From assembly GCF_029168315.1 (NCBI RefSeq), contig NZ_JARGYD010000006.1, forward strand, positions 1 to 64,000: 64,000 bases of DNA, read 5' to 3'. A model generated the notes under the pieces. The model ran no database searches and was not told the origin of the DNA. It was given only the letters and a program-made list of their open reading frames with translations. Origin of the DNA: Psychromarinibacter halotolerans (GTDB taxonomy: Bacteria > Pseudomonadota > Alphaproteobacteria > Rhodobacterales > Rhodobacteraceae). Each line of letters starts with the position of its first letter. Position 1 is the first letter of the stretch. Below, piece by piece: positions 51,106 through 60,139 of the stretch. Made by a program: the position numbers and the translations under genes.

Positions 51106-52377
51106 ATGGCACCACAGAGAAATTCACGTCTTTCCAGTCGCGCGATGGCCTTCGTGCTGGCCGGCGGTCGGGGATCACGGCTGAAGGAACTGACCGACCG
51201 GCGCGCCAAGCCTGCCGTCTATTTCGGCGGCAAGGTCCGCATCATCGACTTCGCGCTGTCGAACGCCCTGAATTCTGGCATCCGCAAGATGGCCATCGCC
51301 ACGCAGTACAAGGCGCACAGCCTGATCCGGCACTGCCAGCGCGGCTGGAGCTTCTTTCGGGCCGAACGCAACGAATACCTCGACATCCTGCCCGCGTCGC
51401 AGCGGGTCGACGAAAGCATGTGGTATCTCGGGACCGCTGACGCGGTGCGTCAGAATATCGACATCGTCGACAGCTATGACGTGGACTACATCGTCGTTTT
51501 GGCGGGCGACCACATCTACAAGATGAACTACGAAAAGATGATCGAGCAACATGTCGACTCTGGCGCGGACGTGACGATCGGCTGCCTGACCGTGCCGCGC
51601 ATGGAGGCCCGCGCCTTTGGCGTCATGGGCGTGAACGATCAGATGCAGATCACGGATTTCCTTGAGAAACCCGCCGATCCGCCCGGCATCCCCGGCGATG
51701 AAGAACACGCGCTGGCCTCGATGGGGATCTACGTGTTCGACTGGAAATTCCTGCGCGACCTGCTGTTGTCGGATGCGGACGATCCGAACAGCAGCCATGA
51801 CTTCGGCCACGACCTGATCCCGGCGATCGTGAAGAACGGCAAGGCGATGGCGCACCGGTTCGCAGACAGCTGCGTGATGAGCGGGCTGGAGAAGGAACCC
51901 TATTGGCGCGACGTCGGCACCATCGACGCCTTCCACGCCGCGAACATCGACCTGACCGACTTTACGCCCGAACTTGACCTGTTCGACACCGACTGGCCGA
52001 TCTGGACCTATTCAGAACTGGTCCCGCCCGCGAAGTTCATCCACGACGAGGAAGCCCGTCGCGGCAGTGCCGTGTCGTCGATGGTGGCGGGGGGCTGCAT
52101 CATTTCTGGGTCCGAGATCCGCAATTCGCTGCTGTTCACCGGGGTCCACGCCCACAGCTATTCCGCGATGTTCGAGGTTGTCGCGCTGCCGTATGTCGAC
52201 ATCGGCGAGAAAGCGGAGCTTAACCGCTGTGTCATAGACCGGGGCGTGCGCATTCCCGAAGGGCTGGTCGTGGGTGAGGACGCAGACGAAGATGCGAAGT
52301 GGTTCCGGCGGACCGAGGGCGGCGTCGTTCTGATCACGCAGGACATGATCGACGCTCGCGCGGCGGCACTCGGGTAA
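51106..52377 (+). CDS. glgC: Glucose-1-phosphate adenylyltransferase (ADP-glucose pyrophosphorylase)
   Basis: GlgC makes ADP-glucose from glucose-1-phosphate and ATP, the committed step in glycogen synthesis and the usual allosteric control point. The 423-aa product has AFVLAGGRGSRLKELTDRRA (residues 15-34), KPAVYFGGKVRIIDFALSNA near 37, and VVLAGDHIYKMNYEKM near 127. The C-terminal half is a left-handed beta-helix type (PYVDIGEKAELNRCVIDRGV). Its stop codon lies inside the first of three 17-bp tandem repeats. Confidence 0.97.
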   Translation: MAPQRNSRLSSRAMAFVLAGGRGSRLKELTDRRAKPAVYFGGKVRIIDFALSNALNSGIRKMAIATQYKAHSLIRHCQRGWSFFRAERNEYLDILPASQRVDESMWYLGTADAVRQNIDIVDSYDVDYIVVLAGDHIYKMNYEKMIEQHVDSGADVTIGCLTVPRMEARAFGVMGVNDQMQITDFLEKPADPPGIPGDEEHALASMGIYVFDWKFLRDLLLSDADDPNSSHDFGHDLIPAIVKNGKAMAHRFADSCVMSGLEKEPYWRDVGTIDAFHAANIDLTDFTPELDLFDTDWPIWTYSELVPPAKFIHDEEARRGSAVSSMVAGGCIISGSEIRNSLLFTGVHAHSYSAMFEVVALPYVDIGEKAELNRCVIDRGVRIPEGLVVGEDADEDAKWFRRTEGGVVLITQDMIDARAAALG

Positions 52378-52412
52378 AGGCGGCACTGGGGTAAAGGCAG
52401 CACTGGGGTAAA
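52362..52412 (+). repeat. Three tandem 17-bp repeats at the glgC/glgA junction
   Basis: The unit GGCGGCACTSGGGTAAA occurs at 52362-52378, 52379-52395 and 52396-52412, with single differences (C or G at the tenth base, one A for G in the third). Copy 1 contains the glgC stop TAA; copy 3 ends 2 bases before the glgA start and supplies its ribosome site GGGG. The repeat length is not a multiple of three. Confidence 0.93.
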
Positions 52413-52414
52413 AC

Positions 52415-53851
52415 ATGAAACGGCGCGTTCTTTCCGTGGCTTCCGAATGTGTCCCGCTGCTGAAGACCGGCGGGCTGGCGGACGTGGTGGGCGCGCTGCC
52501 CAAGGCGCTGGCGGTGCACGGCTGGGACATGCGGGTGCTGATGCCCGCCTATCCGGGGCTGGCCGAGACGATGAAGCGGCCCAAGGTGGTGTGGACCGAC
52601 ACCGACCTGTTCGGCGGCCCGGCACAGGTGCTGGGCGGCCGGGTCGAGGGGATCGACGTCCTGCTGCTGGATGCGCCGCACCTGTATGCCCGCGATGGCG
52701 GTCCGTATTCCGACGACAGCGGCGACTATGCCGACAACCCCGAACGGTTTGCCGCGTTGTGCTGGGCGGCGGCCGAGATCGCGCGCGCCGGTATGTCCGA
52801 CGGCTGGCGCCCCGAGGTGGTGCACGCCCACGACTGGCAGGGCGGGCTGGCCCCGGTCTATCTGCGGCAGGCCGGGGTCGAGGAAGTGCGATCCGTCATC
52901 ACCGTTCACAACATCGCCTTTCAGGGCCGCGCCGGGGCGGACAAGCTGGACGCTCTGCGGCTGCGGCCGGATGACTTTACCTCGGAAGGGTTCGAATTCT
53001 GGGGCGACATCAGCGCGCTGAAGGCGGGGCTGGTGATGGCGGATGCGATCACGACGGTCAGCCCGACCTATGCGAACGAGCTTATGCGCGGCGAATTCGG
53101 GATGGGGCTGGAGGGCGTGCTGCAGGCGCGGGCCGGTGTGCTGCACGGTATCCTGAACGGCGTCGACACCGATGTCTGGTCGCCGGACACCGACCCGGCC
53201 ATTCACCCGTACAGCGCGCGGACCCTGTCCGAGAAACGCAAGAACCGCGCCGCGCTGATCAAGGAATTCGGCCTTGGCCCGGTGCCGGGGCCGCTGGCCG
53301 TGGTTGTCTCGCGGCTGACGACGCAGAAGGGGCTGGACCTGCTGCCCGACCGGCTGGCCGAGTTCACGTGGCGCGGTGGCGGGCTTGTGGTGCTGGGGTC
53401 CGGCGGGCCCGAGATCGAGATGGCGCTGCGCCATCAGGCCGACCTGAACCCGCGCCGCATTGGCATTCGCACCGGCTATGACGAGGCTTTGTCCCACCGT
53501 ATCTTCGCGGGTGGCGACGCGGTGCTGGTGCCGTCGCGGTTCGAACCCTGCGGGCTGACCCAGATGTACGGCCTGCGCTATGGCACCGTGCCGCTGGTGG
53601 CAGCGACCGGCGGGTTGGCCGATACGGTGATCGACGCCAATCCGGCGGCGGTATCGGCTGGGGTGGCGACGGGCATCGTGTTCCATACGACCGACGCTTT
53701 GGGGCTGGAACAGGCGCTGCGCCGGCTGATCGCGCTGTATGACGACACCAAGACGTGGCGGCAGCTGCAACGCAACGGCATGAAGGCAGAGCTTGACTGG
53801 ACGCGGTCTTCCGCCGCTTATGCGACGCTGTACGAGGGCCTGTTCGAATGA
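52415..53851 (+). CDS. glgA: Glycogen synthase
   Basis: GlgA (a GT5 glycosyltransferase) adds glucose from ADP-glucose to the growing glycogen chain. The 478-aa product has the substrate loop KTGGLADVVGALPKALA (residues 14-30), HAHDWQGGLAPVYLRQAG near 140, and EPCGLTQMYGLRYGTVPLV near 375 in the second domain. Start follows ACTGGGGTAAAAC, from the tandem repeat. Its stop overlaps the glgX start as ATGA. Confidence 0.97.
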   Translation: MKRRVLSVASECVPLLKTGGLADVVGALPKALAVHGWDMRVLMPAYPGLAETMKRPKVVWTDTDLFGGPAQVLGGRVEGIDVLLLDAPHLYARDGGPYSDDSGDYADNPERFAALCWAAAEIARAGMSDGWRPEVVHAHDWQGGLAPVYLRQAGVEEVRSVITVHNIAFQGRAGADKLDALRLRPDDFTSEGFEFWGDISALKAGLVMADAITTVSPTYANELMRGEFGMGLEGVLQARAGVLHGILNGVDTDVWSPDTDPAIHPYSARTLSEKRKNRAALIKEFGLGPVPGPLAVVVSRLTTQKGLDLLPDRLAEFTWRGGGLVVLGSGGPEIEMALRHQADLNPRRIGIRTGYDEALSHRIFAGGDAVLVPSRFEPCGLTQMYGLRYGTVPLVAATGGLADTVIDANPAAVSAGVATGIVFHTTDALGLEQALRRLIALYDDTKTWRQLQRNGMKAELDWTRSSAAYATLYEGLFE

Positions 53852-55989
53852 ACGTCATGAAAGAGCGTCTGCCCGCGAAACTCGCGGGACATTCCCTGTC
53901 GGCCGGGCGGCCCGATCCGCTTGGCGCGACCTTCGACGGCGAGGGGGTGAACTTCGCCGTGTTCTCGGCCCATGCCGATCTGGTGGAATTGTGTCTGTTC
54001 ACCAGCGACGGGCAGACCGAACTTGCGCGCATTCCGCTGAAGGAACGCGACGGGGACGTGTGGCACGTTCACGTCGCAGGTCTGGGGCCGGGCACGCGGT
54101 ACGGCTATCGCGTCCACGGGCCCTATAAGCCGGAAGAGGGCCACCGCTTCAACCCGAACAAGCTGTTGCTGGACCCCTACGCCAAGAAGCTGTCGGGCAA
54201 GCTGCAGTGGAACGATGCGGTCTACGGCTACATCGTGAACGCGCCCAAGGCCGACCTAAGCTTCGATCCGCGCGACAGCGCGCCGTTCGTCCCGAAATCC
54301 GAGGTTGCGGACCCCAGCTTTCAGTGGGGTGACGATAAGCCGCCGCGCACCCGCCGGTCGGAAACCGTGATCTACGAGGCGCACGCGCGCGGTCTGACCC
54401 AGACCCACCCCGCCATCGACCCCGAGATCGCGGGCACCTACCGCGCCGTCGCGTCCGAGCCGATGCTGGAGCATATGGCGAAGCTGGGCGTCACGACGGT
54501 TGAACTGCTGCCGATCCACGCCTTTCTGGACGACCGTTTTCTGGTCCAGAAGCGGCTGCGCAACTATTGGGGCTATCAGTCCATCGGCTTCTTCGCGCCG
54601 GAGCCCCGCTATATGGCGCAAGGCGATCTGTGGGAGTTTCAGACGATGGTCCGCCGGCTGCACGCTGCCGGGTTCGAGGTGATCCTCGACGTCGTCTACA
54701 ACCACACCGCCGAGGGCGGAGAGCTTGGCCCAACCCTGTGCTTCCGCGGGCTCGACAACGCCAGTTACTACCGCCTGACCGAGGGTGGGCGCTATTACAT
54801 CAACGACACCGGGACCGGGAACACGCTGAACGTGTCGCATCCGGCGGTGCTGCGGATGGTGATGGACAGCCTGCGCTATTGGGTCGAGGTGATGCATGTC
54901 GATGGCTTCCGCTTCGATCTTGCGGCCACGCTGGGGCGCGAAGGCGACACCGGCTTCGATCCGAACGGCGGCTTTCTGGACGCGATCCGGCAGGATCCGG
55001 TGCTGAACAAGGTCAAGCTGATCGCGGAACCGTGGGACATCGGCCCCGGCGGCTATCAGTTGGGCGCCTTTCCGCATCCGTTCTACGAATGGAACGACAA
55101 GTTCCGCGACGGGGTGCGGCGGTACTGGCGTGGCGACGATGGCCTGACCGGAGATCTGGCCAGCCGCCTGCTGGGGTCTGCCGTGAACTTCGACCACTCG
55201 GGCCGCGCGGCGACGTCGTCGGTGAACTTCATCACCGCCCACGACGGGTTCACGCTTCAGGATCTGGTGTCCTACACCATCAAGCGCAACCTTGCGAACG
55301 GCGAGGGCGACCGCGACGGCAAGGACGAAAACTACAGCGACAACATGGGGTTGGAGGGTCCGACCTCGAACCCGCGCATTCGCGCCGACCGGGCGCAGCG
55401 CAAGCGCAACATGCTGTCGACGATGTTCCTTGCGCAAGGCACGCCGATGCTGCTGGCGGGGGACGAGATTGGCAATTCGCAGGGCGGCAACAACAATGCC
55501 TATGCGCAGGACAACCAGACCGGCTGGATTGACTGGGCCAATGCCGACTGGGACCTGTACGACTTCGTCACCAAGATCGCCGCGTTGCGCCGGGCCCACC
55601 CGGTGTTGCGCCAGCGTCTGTTCCTGCACTCGCGCCCGCGCCGGATGGACGGGCTGGCCGACCTGTTCTGGCGGATGCCGAACGGCAAAAGCCCCTCGCC
55701 AGAGGATTGGCAGGACCCCAGCTGGAAGACCCTGTGCGTCGAGATCCGGACCTCGTCGGAAACGCCGGACTATGCCGCCTCGGACGACGTGATCTTCGCC
55801 GTGTTCAACGCCGGAGACGCGCAGGAAATCACCTTACCGCCTTGCCCTGAAGGGCAGATCTGGGAAGTGGTGCTGGACACCACGCTTCCCGATGCCGGGC
55901 CGCACAATCCCCTTGGCAAGAAACTGATGGCACCCGCACAATCCGTGCTGGCCCTTGAACGGGTGCCGATGCAGGAGTTCGCCACATGA
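53848..55989 (+). CDS. glgX: Glycogen debranching enzyme
   Basis: GlgX hydrolyses the alpha-1,6 bonds of the short branches left by phosphorylase. The 713-aa product has a CBM48-like start (LGATFDGEGVNFAVFSAHAD), the GH13 core with VTTVELLPIHAFLDDRF near 215, EVILDVVYNHTAEGGELG near 275, VDGFRFDLAATLGRE near 350 with the nucleophile, and LIAEPWDIGPGGY near 392. It is about 55 residues longer than E. coli GlgX. Both ends overlap neighbours by ATGA, so it is translationally coupled to glgA and pgm. Confidence 0.97.
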   Translation: MNVMKERLPAKLAGHSLSAGRPDPLGATFDGEGVNFAVFSAHADLVELCLFTSDGQTELARIPLKERDGDVWHVHVAGLGPGTRYGYRVHGPYKPEEGHRFNPNKLLLDPYAKKLSGKLQWNDAVYGYIVNAPKADLSFDPRDSAPFVPKSEVADPSFQWGDDKPPRTRRSETVIYEAHARGLTQTHPAIDPEIAGTYRAVASEPMLEHMAKLGVTTVELLPIHAFLDDRFLVQKRLRNYWGYQSIGFFAPEPRYMAQGDLWEFQTMVRRLHAAGFEVILDVVYNHTAEGGELGPTLCFRGLDNASYYRLTEGGRYYINDTGTGNTLNVSHPAVLRMVMDSLRYWVEVMHVDGFRFDLAATLGREGDTGFDPNGGFLDAIRQDPVLNKVKLIAEPWDIGPGGYQLGAFPHPFYEWNDKFRDGVRRYWRGDDGLTGDLASRLLGSAVNFDHSGRAATSSVNFITAHDGFTLQDLVSYTIKRNLANGEGDRDGKDENYSDNMGLEGPTSNPRIRADRAQRKRNMLSTMFLAQGTPMLLAGDEIGNSQGGNNNAYAQDNQTGWIDWANADWDLYDFVTKIAALRRAHPVLRQRLFLHSRPRRMDGLADLFWRMPNGKSPSPEDWQDPSWKTLCVEIRTSSETPDYAASDDVIFAVFNAGDAQEITLPPCPEGQIWEVVLDTTLPDAGPHNPLGKKLMAPAQSVLALERVPMQEFAT

Positions 55990-57617
55990 CCATTGCCACT
56001 GTCCCCACCGAACCGATCACGGGGCAGAAGCCGGGCACGTCCGGCCTGCGCAAGAAGACGCAGGTCTTCATGCAGCGGCATTATCTTGAAAACTTCGTGC
56101 AGGCGATCTTTGACGCGATTGGCGGGGCGGACGGCAAGACCTTTGTCGTGGGCGGGGATGGCCGCTATTTCAACGACCGCGCGGTGCAGGTGATCCTGCG
56201 CATGGCCGCCGCGAACGGCGCCGCGAAGGTGCTGGTCGGGCAGGGCGGCATCCTGTCAACGCCGGCAGCGAGCCACCTGATCCGGCTGAACGAAACCGAC
56301 GGCGGCATCATCCTGTCGGCCAGCCATAACCCCGGCGGCCCGGACGAAGACTTTGGCATCAAGTTCAACATGCCGAACGGTGGACCGGCGCCCGAGTCCG
56401 TGACCTCGGCGATGTACGACGCCGCCAGTTCGATGACCGAGTACCGCGTTTACGAAAGCCACGACATCGACCTGTCGGCCATCGGTACCCATGCCGTCGG
56501 TGACATGACGGTCGAGGTTCTGGATCCCGTCGCCGACTATGCCGACCTGATGGAGACACTGTTCGACTTCGATGCGATCCGCGCGATGATCGCCGGTGGC
56601 TTCCGGGTGCGGATGGACAGCATGTGCGCCGTCACTGGCCCCTATGGCGTTGAAATCCTTGAAAACCGGCTGGGCGCGCCGCGCGGGACGGTGGTCAACC
56701 GACAGCCGCTGCCCGACTTTGGCGGGATGCATCCCGACCCGAACCCGGTCTGGGCGAAGATGCTGATGGACGAGATGTGGGGCGCCGACGCGCCGGATTT
56801 CGGTGCCGCCAGCGACGGCGATGGCGACCGCAACATGATCGTCGGTCCCGAGGTTTACGTCTCGCCCTCTGACAGCCTTGCCGTGATCGCCGCCAACGCG
56901 CACCTGGCCAAGGGATACACCGACGGGCTGAAAGGCGTCGCACGGTCGATGCCGACGTCCGGCGCGGTGGACCGGGTGGCGGCCGCCAAGGGGCTGGACT
57001 GCTTCGAGACGCCGACCGGCTGGAAGTTCTTCGGCAACCTGATGGACGCGGGCCGCGTGTCGCTGTGCGGCGAGGAAAGCTTCGGCACCGGGTCGGATCA
57101 CGTCCGCGAAAAGGACGGCCTGTGGGCGGTTCTGATGTGGCTGAACATCCTTGCCAAGCGCGGCGAGGGGGTCGGCGCGGTGATGGCGTCGCACTTTGCC
57201 GAGTACGGGCGCAACTACTATTCTCGCCACGATTACGAGGCGCTGGAAAACGCCAAGGCCGAAGGTCTGCTGTCCGCTCTGACGGCGCGGTTCGCCGATC
57301 TGCCGGGCATGGAAGTGGAAGGAATGACAATCGCTTCCGCGGACATCTTCAAGTACGAAGACCCTGTCGATGGCTCGGTGTCCGACAACCAGGGCTGGCG
57401 CATCGTGTTCGAGGACGGCAGCCGCATCGTGATGCGCCTGTCGGGCACCGGCACCACCGGCGCGACCCTGCGTGTCTACCTTGAACGCTATGTCGCCGGG
57501 CCGGACGGTCTGGACGAGGAACCGCAAGCGGCGCTGGGCCCGATCATTCGCGCCGCGCGGTCGCTGTCCGACATGGAAACTCACATCGGCCGGACCGAGC
57601 CTGACGTGATCACCTGA
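55986..57617 (+). CDS. pgm: Phosphoglucomutase (alpha-D-glucose phosphate specific)
   Basis: Pgm interconverts glucose-1-phosphate and glucose-6-phosphate, linking glycogen to central metabolism. The 543-aa product has the phosphoserine loop SASHNPGGPDEDFGIKFN near 101, the metal site SDGDGDRNMIVG near 277, GWKFFGNLMDAGRVSLCGEE near 345 and the phosphate-binding SGTGTTGATLRVY near 488. Length and motifs are those of the alpha-PGM family, not of the phosphomannomutase family. It ends the glycogen cluster and is followed by a shared terminator. Confidence 0.96.
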   Translation: MTIATVPTEPITGQKPGTSGLRKKTQVFMQRHYLENFVQAIFDAIGGADGKTFVVGGDGRYFNDRAVQVILRMAAANGAAKVLVGQGGILSTPAASHLIRLNETDGGIILSASHNPGGPDEDFGIKFNMPNGGPAPESVTSAMYDAASSMTEYRVYESHDIDLSAIGTHAVGDMTVEVLDPVADYADLMETLFDFDAIRAMIAGGFRVRMDSMCAVTGPYGVEILENRLGAPRGTVVNRQPLPDFGGMHPDPNPVWAKMLMDEMWGADAPDFGAASDGDGDRNMIVGPEVYVSPSDSLAVIAANAHLAKGYTDGLKGVARSMPTSGAVDRVAAAKGLDCFETPTGWKFFGNLMDAGRVSLCGEESFGTGSDHVREKDGLWAVLMWLNILAKRGEGVGAVMASHFAEYGRNYYSRHDYEALENAKAEGLLSALTARFADLPGMEVEGMTIASADIFKYEDPVDGSVSDNQGWRIVFEDGSRIVMRLSGTGTTGATLRVYLERYVAGPDGLDEEPQAALGPIIRAARSLSDMETHIGRTEPDVIT

Positions 57618-57627
57618 CCCAGCACGC

Positions 57628-57647
57628 GCCCCGGGGCGACCCGGGGC
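57628..57647. terminator. Bidirectional terminator between pgm and xth
   Basis: GCCCCGGG (57628-57635) and CCCGGGGC (57640-57647) form a perfect 8-bp stem with a 4-base loop, between two convergent genes. No strong T tract lies on either side. Confidence 0.6.
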
Positions 57648-57656
57648 AGTGCAGCG

Positions 57657-58436
57657 TCAGGCGTCCAGTTCGATCCAAACCGGAACGTGGTCCGACGGCT
57701 TTTCGCGGTCGCGGATGTCTTTGTCGATGCCGCAGCCGGTCATCAGGTCCGCCGCCTGCGGCGTCAGCAGCAGGTGGTCGATGCGGATGCCGTTGTTCTT
57801 CTGCCACGCGCCTGCCTGATAGTCCCAGAACGAATAGTGCCCCGGACCCTGCACGCGGGCGCGGAACGCCTCGGTGAAGCCAAGGTTCAGAATCCGCCGG
57901 AACGCGGCCCGCGTTTCGGGCCGGTACAGCGCGTCGTCGGTCCACTGATCTGGCTTCGCGGCGTCCTCGGCCTGCGGGATGACGTTGTAGTCGCCCGCCA
58001 TCAGCGCCGGTTCCTCGGACGCCAGCAGCGCCTCGGCCCGTGCCTTCAGGCGCTCCATCCACGACAGCTTATAGTCGTACTTCGGCCCCGGAGCGGGGTT
58101 GCCGTTGGGCAGGTACAGCCCGCACAGCCGTACCGCGCGCTTTCCGACGACCGTCGCCTCGATCCAGCGGGCCTGTTCGTCCTCGTCGTCGCCGGGCAGG
58201 CCGCGCGTGACGTCCTCCAGCGGGAATTTCGACAAGATCGCAACGCCGTTGAAGCTTTTTTGGCCATGCGTTTCAACGTTATAGCCCTTGTCCTCGAAGA
58301 TCTCGCGGGGGAAGCCCTCGTCGACCGACTTGATCTCTTGCAGCAGGGCGACGTCGGGCTGCGCCTCGTCCAGCCAGTCGGACAGCGCCTGATGACGTGC
58401 CTTGATGCCGTTGATGTTGAAGGTCGCGATCTTCAT
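57657..58436 (-). CDS. xth: Exodeoxyribonuclease III
   Basis: XthA is an AP endonuclease and 3'-5' exonuclease in base-excision repair. The 259-aa product shows ATFNINGIKARHQALSDWL (residues 3-21), the metal glutamate in ALLQEIKSVD near 33, the tyrosine and asparagines in YLPNGNPAPGPKYDYKLSW near 107, GDYNVIP near 148, and the C-terminal RIDHLLLTPQ with SDHVPVWIEL. All catalytic positions are present. It is 52 bases downstream of the HI0933-family gene. Confidence 0.95.
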   Translation of the reverse strand: MKIATFNINGIKARHQALSDWLDEAQPDVALLQEIKSVDEGFPREIFEDKGYNVETHGQKSFNGVAILSKFPLEDVTRGLPGDDEDEQARWIEATVVGKRAVRLCGLYLPNGNPAPGPKYDYKLSWMERLKARAEALLASEEPALMAGDYNVIPQAEDAAKPDQWTDDALYRPETRAAFRRILNLGFTEAFRARVQGPGHYSFWDYQAGAWQKNNGIRIDHLLLTPQAADLMTGCGIDKDIRDREKPSDHVPVWIELDA

Positions 58437-58487
58437 GGGGGACTCCGCAGTTGCCGGGTCAGATTGACCACAGCGCGGGGCGGATGT

Positions 58488-59684
58488 CTACGCGCCCGTG
58501 TTGTCCCGCGCGGCGCGGATCGCGGTGCCGCAAGCCCAGCCCGAGGACCACGCCCACTGGAAGTTGTAGCCGCCCAGCCAGCCCGTCACGTCGACCGCCT
58601 CGCCGATGAAATACAGCCCCGGCACCGTTTTGGCCTGCATCGTGCGGCTGTCCAGCCCTTCGGTCGCGATGCCGCCCAGCGTCACCTCGGCGGTGCGATA
58701 ACCCTCTGATCCGGCAGGGGTAAGTTCCCAGTCCGCCAAGCCGTCGGCGATCCCGGACAGCTGTGTGTCGGGGGTGTTGGCAAGCTGGCCCGACAGGCCC
58801 TGCGCCTCGGACCACGCGGCGGCCAGCCGGTTTGGCAGCAATTCGGCCAGCGCGGTGCCGACGGCGCGGCGCCCGTTCTCGGCCCGCGCGGCCTTGAGTG
58901 CGCCCAGCACGTCGCGGTCGGGCAAAAGGTTCACCCGGATGCTGTCTGTCTCGTGCCAGTAGGACGAGATTTGCAGGATCGACGGCCCCGACAGTCCACG
59001 GTGGGTGAACAGCAGCGCCTCGTCGAAGCTGGCGCCGTTGCAGGACACGCGGGCGGGCAGGGCGACCCCGGCCAAGGGCTTGGTCAGGGCCAGCACGTCC
59101 GGCCCGAAGGTCAGCGGCACCAGCGCGGGGCGGGTTTCGGTCACGCGCAGGCCGAACTGGTCGGCCACGCGATAGGCGAAGCCGGTCGCACCCATCTTGG
59201 GGATCGACTTGCCGCCCGTCGCCACCACCAGCCGGTCGCAGGCCAGCCGCTCTCCCGACTGCAAAATCACCGCAAAACCGTCCGGGCTCTTCGTCACCTC
59301 GGCCACCGGCGCATTCAGCCGTAGATCGGCGCCCGCGGCTTCCATTTCGGCCAGCAGCATCGCGATGATCTCTTTCGCCGAGCCATCGCAAAACAGCTGG
59401 CCCAGCGTCTTTTCATGGTAGGCGATGCCGTGGCGCGCGACCAAGTCGATGAAATCCCACTGGGTATAGCGGGCCAGCGCCGACTTGGCGAAATGCGGGT
59501 TTTCCGACAGGAAGTTCTCGGGCCCCGCGTAAAGGTTCGTGAAATTGCACCGCCCGCCGCCGGAAATCCGGATCTTCTCGCCCGGCGCCTTCGCGTGGTC
59601 GAGGACAAGCGTGCCCGGCCCGGCATGGGCCGCCGCCATCAGGCCGGCCGCGCCGGCGCCAAGGATGATCGTGGGGTGATGCAT
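58488..59684 (-). CDS. HI0933-family flavoprotein (TIGR00275-type)
   Basis: The 398-aa product starts with an FAD-binding Rossmann motif, TIILGAGAAGLMAAAHAG (residues 5-22), then ISGGGRCNFTNLYAG near 42, a strong family signature, and GGKSIPKMGATGFAYRVADQ near 155. The C-terminal part has FIGEAVDVTGWLGGYNFQWAWSSGW. These are features of the YhiN/HI0933 family of FAD-dependent oxidoreductases, whose substrate is unknown. It lies between erpA and xth on the same strand. Confidence 0.88.
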   Translation of the reverse strand: MHHPTIILGAGAAGLMAAAHAGPGTLVLDHAKAPGEKIRISGGGRCNFTNLYAGPENFLSENPHFAKSALARYTQWDFIDLVARHGIAYHEKTLGQLFCDGSAKEIIAMLLAEMEAAGADLRLNAPVAEVTKSPDGFAVILQSGERLACDRLVVATGGKSIPKMGATGFAYRVADQFGLRVTETRPALVPLTFGPDVLALTKPLAGVALPARVSCNGASFDEALLFTHRGLSGPSILQISSYWHETDSIRVNLLPDRDVLGALKAARAENGRRAVGTALAELLPNRLAAAWSEAQGLSGQLANTPDTQLSGIADGLADWELTPAGSEGYRTAEVTLGGIATEGLDSRTMQAKTVPGLYFIGEAVDVTGWLGGYNFQWAWSSGWACGTAIRAARDNTGA

Positions 59685-59721
59685 GGGGCGGGGTGTAGCG
59701 GTCCCCGCACCAAACGCAAGA

Positions 59722-60045
59722 TCACATCGAGAAGGACGTGCCGCAGCCGCAGGACGAGGTCGCGTTCGGGTTCTCGATCACGAAGCGCGCGCCGATCAGT
59801 TCCTCGGAAAAGTCGATGACCGCATCGGCAAGGAAGGGCAGGGATACGCTGTCGACCACGACCTTCTCGCCCGAGCCTTCCAGCACAAGGTCGTCTTCGG
59901 CGGCTTCGTCCAAAGAGATATCGTACTGAAAGCCGGAACAGCCGCCGCCATCGACGGCCACGCGCAGGACCTTGCCCTGGCTGGCGGCGCCGATTTCGGA
60001 CAGGCGTTCGAAGGCGCGGGGGGTGACTTTGGGCGGGACGATCAT
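59722..60045 (-). CDS. erpA: Iron-sulfur cluster carrier protein, A-type (ErpA/IscA)
   Basis: A-type carriers receive iron-sulfur clusters and pass them to target enzymes. The 107-aa product has the three conserved cysteines in VDGGGCSGFQYDISLDE (about 31-47) and CGCGTSFS near the C-terminus. The start at 60045 was taken as MIVPPKVTPRAF because it fits family length (about 107 aa) and alignment of the first helix. A longer frame from 60294 overlaps the dgt gene and looks spurious. It is divergent from dgt, with a direct repeat in the gap. Confidence 0.88.
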   Translation of the reverse strand: MIVPPKVTPRAFERLSEIGAASQGKVLRVAVDGGGCSGFQYDISLDEAAEDDLVLEGSGEKVVVDSVSLPFLADAVIDFSEELIGARFVIENPNATSSCGCGTSFSM

Positions 60046-60066
60046 TTCCACAGCTCCGGCAGTATC

Positions 60067-60084
60067 ATTGTGAGTCAATTGTGA
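60067..60084. promoter_or_regulatory. Direct repeat between erpA and dgt
   Basis: ATTGTGA occurs at 60067-60073 and 60078-60084, 11 bases apart, or one helical turn. It lies in the 94-base gap between the divergent erpA and dgt starts. A binding site for an iron-sulfur regulator is possible but not supported by a consensus match. Confidence 0.3.
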
Positions 60085-60139
60085 ATATATGGGCCACGGG
60101 ACTTGCCGACAAGGATCGGCCGAAAAGACAGGCAGGCAC

